Assembly: GCA_035762345.1 (NCBI GenBank)
Contig: DASTPE010000013.1
Coordinates: forward strand, 1-9,376
Origin: SCGC-AG-212-J23 sp035762345
GTDB lineage: Bacteria; Pseudomonadota; Gammaproteobacteria; Burkholderiales; SG8-39
DNA length: 9,376 nt
Direction: 5' to 3'
The position numbers and the translations under genes were made by a program. Under the pieces are notes generated by a model that saw only the letters and a list, made by a program, of their open reading frames with translations, ran no database searches and was not told the origin of the DNA. Numbering within the stretch: the stretch's first letter is position 1; each line of letters starts with the position of its first letter. Of the stretch, positions 6,874-9,376 are shown one piece after another.

Positions 6874-7251
6874 ATGCTGCAGGAATCTCCGCTTTACGCC
6901 TATATCCCGGCGCGGGACGTCGACCGCGCGCGCAAGTTCTACGAGGAGAAGCTCGGCTTCAAGGCGGGACAGCGAGTCGCCGATGGAGTCGTCTACGAGT
7001 TCGGCAAGGGCACGGCGTGCTTCCTGTACCCCACGCCGAACGCCGGTAGCTCGCGCGCGAGCCAGGCGTTCTGGCAGGTAGAGGACATCGAGCGCGAGGT
7101 CGCCGAGCTGAAAAAGCGCGGCGTGAAGTTCGAGGAGTACGACATGCCGGGCATGAAGGGCGAGAACAGCATTTATACCGGCGGTGGAGCGAGGGCCGCA
7201 TGGTTCAAGGACAGCGAGGGCAACATCCTCGCCGTGATCCAGAACATCTAG
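6874..7251 (+). CDS. VOC (glyoxalase/bleomycin resistance/dioxygenase-like) family protein
   Basis: 125-residue single-module vicinal-oxygen-chelate protein. It shows the paired babbb layout: PLYAYIPARDVDRARKFYEEKLGF opens the first half (residues 6-29) and QAFWQVEDIEREVAELKKRGVKF opens the second (64-86). It ends in WFKDSEGNILAVIQ, the usual closing strand. Members bind a divalent metal and act on small electrophiles, or sequester drugs. The Glu expected in the final GNxxE strand is replaced by Ala120, so canonical metal coordination is doubtful and the catalytic role is open. The start is secure: GAGGAGGA lies four bases upstream of the ATG. It is the first gene of a five-gene plus-strand cluster, followed after 15 bp by the DUF1428 gene. 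Confidence 0.9.
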   Translation: MLQESPLYAYIPARDVDRARKFYEEKLGFKAGQRVADGVVYEFGKGTACFLYPTPNAGSSRASQAFWQVEDIEREVAELKKRGVKFEEYDMPGMKGENSIYTGGGARAAWFKDSEGNILAVIQNI

Positions 7252-7266
7252 CTACGGAGGAATGAC

Positions 7267-7626
7267 ATGGCCTACGTTGACGGCTTCATTTTGCCGGTAC
7301 CCAAGAGAAACCTGCGGGCCTACCGACGCATGGCGACCAAGGCGGGCAAGGTGTGGCGCGAGTACGGTGCGCTTGACTACAAGGAGTGCGTCGCCGATGA
7401 CGTGAAGCCCGGCAAGCACACGTCGTTTCCGCAGGCGGTAAAGCTCAAGCCGGGCGAGGTAGTCTGGTTTTCGTGGATCGTCTACCGCAACCGCAAGCAC
7501 CGCGACCGCGTGAACAAGAAGGTGATGAAGGACAGCCGCATCACGCCGATGATGGACCCGAAGAAGCTGCCTTTCGACGGCAAGCGCATGTTCTGGGGCG
7601 GCTTCAAGGTCATCGTCGATCTTTGA
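7267..7626 (+). CDS. DUF1428 (YbaA-like) family protein
   Basis: 119-residue cytoplasmic protein of the DUF1428 family, similar along its whole length to E. coli YbaA. Shared blocks include YVDGFILPVP at 3-12, the helix with AYRRMATKAG, EYGALDYKECVADDV at 32-46, the central VVWFSWIVY, and the C-terminal LPFDGKRMFWGGF. The family folds as a dimeric a/b barrel (ferredoxin-like) and has no established reaction. Its habit of occurring beside VOC proteins suggests a shared stress or detoxification setting, an inference from context. GGAGG (7256-7260) six bases before the ATG fixes the start. The 15-bp gap from the VOC stop indicates cotranscription. Confidence 0.93.
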   Translation: MAYVDGFILPVPKRNLRAYRRMATKAGKVWREYGALDYKECVADDVKPGKHTSFPQAVKLKPGEVVWFSWIVYRNRKHRDRVNKKVMKDSRITPMMDPKKLPFDGKRMFWGGFKVIVDL

Positions 7627-7631
7627 AGGAG
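7627..7631 (+). promoter_or_regulatory. Shine-Dalgarno deciding between two adjacent ATGs
   Basis: AGGAG, overlapping the stop of the DUF1428 gene, lies three bases before ATG 7635 and six before ATG 7638. The six-base spacing is closer to optimal and favours 7638; use of 7635 would add only one Met. Confidence 0.6.
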
Positions 7632-7637
7632 ACCATG

Positions 7638-8012
7638 ATGGGCAACCCCGTAGTGCATTGGGAACTGATGTCGAAGGACCCGGCGAAGGTGTCGGATTTC
7701 TACGCCAAGATCTTTGACTGGAAGGTGCAGCATCGTCCGGAGCTCAACTACCGCATTGTGGAGACCGGCGCGCAGGGCGAGATGCGCGGTATCAACGGCG
7801 GCATCGTTAAGCCCGAACGCGAGGGGCCGTGGCCGGGCAACATGCTCTTCTACATCCTGGTCGACGACCTGGCGAAGTACCGAAAGCAAATCGTCGCCGC
7901 CGGCGGCAAGATCCACATCGAGGAGCAGAAGGTGCCCGGCATGGGCAAGTTCTCGCTCTTCACCGATCCCGAGGGCCGCATGATGGGCCTGTGGAAAGCC
8001 AAGGCCCGATGA
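7638..8012 (+). CDS. VOC family protein (COG3324-like, predicted lactoylglutathione lyase-related)
   Basis: 124-residue vicinal-oxygen-chelate protein of the type annotated as related to lactoylglutathione lyase. PVVHWELMSKDPAKVSDFYA at 4-23 and FGWK-like FDWK open the first module. GNMLFYILVDDLAKYRKQIVAAGG at 67-90 opens the second, and FSLFTDPEGRMMGLWK closes it. His7 is at the position of the first metal ligand of many VOC enzymes, but the late Glu ligand is replaced by Gly117, so activity is uncertain. It differs from the first VOC protein in the cluster: the two share only the fold and a PGM turn, so they are not a recent duplication. The gene overlaps the next by ATGA, showing tight coupling. 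The first ATG of the ATGATG start is possible; see the ribosome binding site entry. Confidence 0.9.
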   Translation: MGNPVVHWELMSKDPAKVSDFYAKIFDWKVQHRPELNYRIVETGAQGEMRGINGGIVKPEREGPWPGNMLFYILVDDLAKYRKQIVAAGGKIHIEEQKVPGMGKFSLFTDPEGRMMGLWKAKAR

Positions 8013-8410
8013 AGCGCAGCTACCAGGGTAGCTGCCACTGCGGCGCGGTGCGCTACGCGGCCGACATCGACCTCGCCGCGGGCACCATGAAGTGCAACTG
8101 CTCGATCTGCTTCAAGACGCGGGCGTGGATGGCGTTCATCCCGGCAGACGACTTCCGCCTGCTCGCCGGCGAATCGAGCCTGCGCGACTACCAGTTCGGC
8201 AGCAAATCGATCCATCACGTGTTCTGCACACGCTGCGGCGTGCGCTCGTTCGCCCACGGCACCGACCCGCAAGGCAATCGCATGTATGCGGTGCGCGTGA
8301 ACTGCCTCGACGGCGTCGCGCCTCCTGATCTCGCAGAAGCGCCGGTAACGTTCATGGACATGCTGCACGACGACTTCAAGGCGGCGCCGGCCGAGACCCG
8401 GCACCTTTAG
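8009..8410 (+). CDS. GFA / CENP-V domain zinc protein (Gfa-like)
   Basis: 133-residue protein of the glutathione-dependent formaldehyde-activating (GFA) family. The zinc residues are all present: Cys9 and Cys11 (GSCHCGAVRY) with Cys73 and Cys76 (FCTRCG) form the structural site, and Cys29, Cys31 and Cys34 (CNCSIC) form the second site, where glutathione displaces a ligand in Gfa. Founding members bind glutathione and formaldehyde to form S-hydroxymethylglutathione, though many homologues have no shown activity. This copy is shorter than Paracoccus Gfa (about 190 aa), so it is named by domain only. The start ATG overlaps the VOC stop as ATGA. Its neighbours (two VOC proteins, which often use glutathione adducts) make a role with small aldehydes or thiol adducts plausible but unproven. 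Confidence 0.92.
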   Translation: MKRSYQGSCHCGAVRYAADIDLAAGTMKCNCSICFKTRAWMAFIPADDFRLLAGESSLRDYQFGSKSIHHVFCTRCGVRSFAHGTDPQGNRMYAVRVNCLDGVAPPDLAEAPVTFMDMLHDDFKAAPAETRHL

Positions 8411-8411
8411 G

Positions 8412-8783
8412 TTGGCCAATCCCGCTCCCGGCTTCCGCAAGTATCCGGGTCACCGCATAGCGACGCGACCGGCGGGCGTACGAGTGCGCGTGATGCTCAA
8501 GGACGAGGTGATCGCGGACACGGTCGAGGCAATCGCGTTCGAGGAGACCATGAAGGGCGCCCCGATCGTCTACTACCTTCCCCGCAAGGATGTGAAGATG
8601 AACCGCTTGGTGCGCACGAGCCATCGCACGCACTGCCCGTTCAAAGGCGACGCATCGTACTTCTCCTTAAAGGACGGGCCGGAAAATGCCGTCTGGAGCT
8701 ACGAGCAGCCTTACGACGACGTCGAGGTCATCAAGGAGCTGCTCGCGTTCTACCCCGACAAGGTCGAGATCTCGATCTCCTAA
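8412..8783 (+). CDS. DUF427 domain protein (PF04248)
   Basis: 123-residue DUF427 protein. The diagnostic block is IVYYLPRKDV at 52-61 followed by TSHRTHCPFKGDASYFSL at 69-86. The first half carries VRVMLKDEVIADT, and the C-terminus ends in FYPDKVEI. No reaction is established for the family. The start is the TTG at 8412, one base after the GFA stop. There is no in-frame ATG or GTG between the preceding in-frame stop (8346-8348) and this point, and the Ala-Asn-Pro start suits the family. No clear Shine-Dalgarno is present, consistent with reinitiation after the GFA gene. It is the last gene of the small-protein cluster. Confidence 0.88.
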   Translation: MANPAPGFRKYPGHRIATRPAGVRVRVMLKDEVIADTVEAIAFEETMKGAPIVYYLPRKDVKMNRLVRTSHRTHCPFKGDASYFSLKDGPENAVWSYEQPYDDVEVIKELLAFYPDKVEISIS

Positions 8784-8797
8784 GTTTCATCTGAAAC
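8784..8797. repeat. Small inverted repeat after DUF427
   Basis: GTTTCA-TC-TGAAAC begins immediately after the TAA stop. As RNA it could form a 5-bp stem with a 4-base loop, but it has no T-run after it and is weak as a terminator. It could equally be an operator for what lies downstream. Only the symmetry itself is certain. Confidence 0.35.
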
Positions 8798-8861
8798 GCA
8801 CCCGCGGCGGCAGCGGCACACTTGCGGCGTCAATTTGCGCTCGGCGAATCGACCATAGAGC

Positions 8862-9008
8862 ATGGACACGCCCGCTGCAGCGAAGGCCACGCGCCGCGAA
8901 TGGATCGGGCTCGGCGTCATCGCCCTGCCCTGCATGCTGTACTCGATGGACCTCACGGTTCTCAACCTCGCGCTGCCGGCGCTCGCCGCGGAAAAGACGG
9001 CGCCATAG
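8862..9008 (+). pseudogene. Truncated N-terminus of an MFS (DHA2-type) transporter
   Basis: A 48-codon frame whose product is recognisable as the first segment of a 14-helix-type major facilitator drug/proton antiporter. A cytoplasmic RREWIGL motif (11-17) leads into the first membrane helix, with MDLTVLNLALPALAAE at 29-44. This is the typical TM1 motif in which an acidic residue precedes VLNLALP. Sequence similarity stops right after LAAE; four further codons lead to TAG. No continuation of the transporter appears in either other frame downstream, where an ABC ATPase begins instead, so this is a truncation rather than a frameshift. The product could at most be a single-helix peptide. Causes could be a natural deletion or an assembly join. 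Confidence 0.75.
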
Positions 9009-9018
9009 TATTGAGGAT

Positions 9019-9376
9019 GTGCAGCCGGTGATCGAGATCTCGCATCTCACCAAGACCTACGCCACGGGGCTGCAGGCGCTGAAGGACGTGAGCCTCGAGA
9101 TCCGGGACCGCGAGATCTTCGCGCTCCTTGGTCCGAACGGCGCCGGCAAAACCACGCTCATCAACATCGTCTGCGGCATCGTCACGTCGAGCTCCGGCAG
9201 CGTGCACATCGACGGTCACGACATCGTGCGCGACTACCGCATTACGCGCTCCAAGATTGGCCTCGTGCCGCAGGAGTTGACCACCGACACGTTCGAGACG
9301 GTGTGGGCGACGGTGAGCTTCAGCCGCGGCCTCTTCGGCCGTCCACCCGGTCCGCTGCACCTGGAGAAAGTGCTGC
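9019..9376 (+). CDS. ABC transporter ATP-binding protein (ABC-2/YadG-like), 3' end outside window
   Basis: The first 119 residues of an ABC ATPase. The N-terminus reads IEISHLTKTYATGLQALKDVSL. Walker A is GPNGAGKTT at 38-46 (Lys44), and the Q-loop is VPQE with Gln85. The following TDTFETVWATVSFSRGLFG resembles E. coli YadG and the ATPases of ABC-2 exporters, whose partner permease usually lies just downstream. Signature, Walker B and H-loop lie beyond the edge. GTG 9019 is taken as the start, giving Met-Gln-Pro-Val. GAGG at 9013-9016 is two bases before it, which is tight; GTG 9028 is an alternative with a spacing of eleven. It is ten bases downstream of the MFS remnant and probably shares its upstream sequence. 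The substrate cannot be predicted. Confidence 0.93.
   Translation, partial: MQPVIEISHLTKTYATGLQALKDVSLEIRDREIFALLGPNGAGKTTLINIVCGIVTSSSGSVHIDGHDIVRDYRITRSKIGLVPQELTTDTFETVWATVSFSRGLFGRPPGPLHLEKVL

Overview
The window looks like chromosomal DNA of a high-GC betaproteobacterium, most probably Burkholderiales-like. The reasons are the strong G/C bias at third codon positions, a TctC/Bug-family solute-binding protein (a family expanded in that group), and a dense layout of small catabolic and detoxification genes with 1-4 nt junctions. The assignment is an inference from gene content, not from a marker gene. No rRNA, tRNA, CRISPR array, integrase, transposase or insertion sequence was recognised.

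Minus-strand operon, 4804 down to 1 (running off the left edge). In transcription order it encodes a stand-alone MetE-C-like zinc methyltransferase, a small NTF2-like/DUF4440 protein, a complete molybdenum hydroxylase large subunit (761 aa), and the first 377 codons of a second, paralogous large subunit. Every junction is a 4-nt stop/start overlap (ATGA, GTGA, ATGA), so the four genes are almost certainly cotranscribed and translationally coupled. The usual FeS and FAD subunits of such enzymes are not in the window.

Plus-strand pair, 4834-6689. It diverges from the first operon across only 29 bp. It encodes a periplasmic TctC/Bug solute-binding protein, then a GhrA-type 2-hydroxyacid dehydrogenase whose most likely start is a CTG overlapping the upstream stop codon. 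A 184-bp spacer follows, with a short tandem repeat just after the dehydrogenase stop.

Plus-strand cluster of small proteins, 6874-8783. The order is VOC protein, DUF1428 (YbaA-like), second VOC protein, GFA/CENP-V zinc protein, DUF427. Tight spacing, good ribosome binding sites for the first three genes and an ATGA overlap indicate one operon, plausibly handling small electrophiles or aldehydes. The substrates are unknown.

Right edge, 8862-9376. A 48-codon remnant holds the N-terminus and first membrane helix of an MFS transporter. It stops abruptly and is followed 10 nt later by the start of an ABC transporter ATPase of the ABC-2/YadG type, which runs off the edge. This junction is either a natural deletion scar or an assembly join.

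Taken together the window reads as an accessory catabolic region: substrate capture (TctC), oxidation or hydroxylation (two Mo hydroxylases), possible methyl transfer (MetE-like), reduction of a 2-oxoacid (GhrA-like) and handling of reactive by-products. The individual family calls are well supported; linking them into one pathway is speculation.
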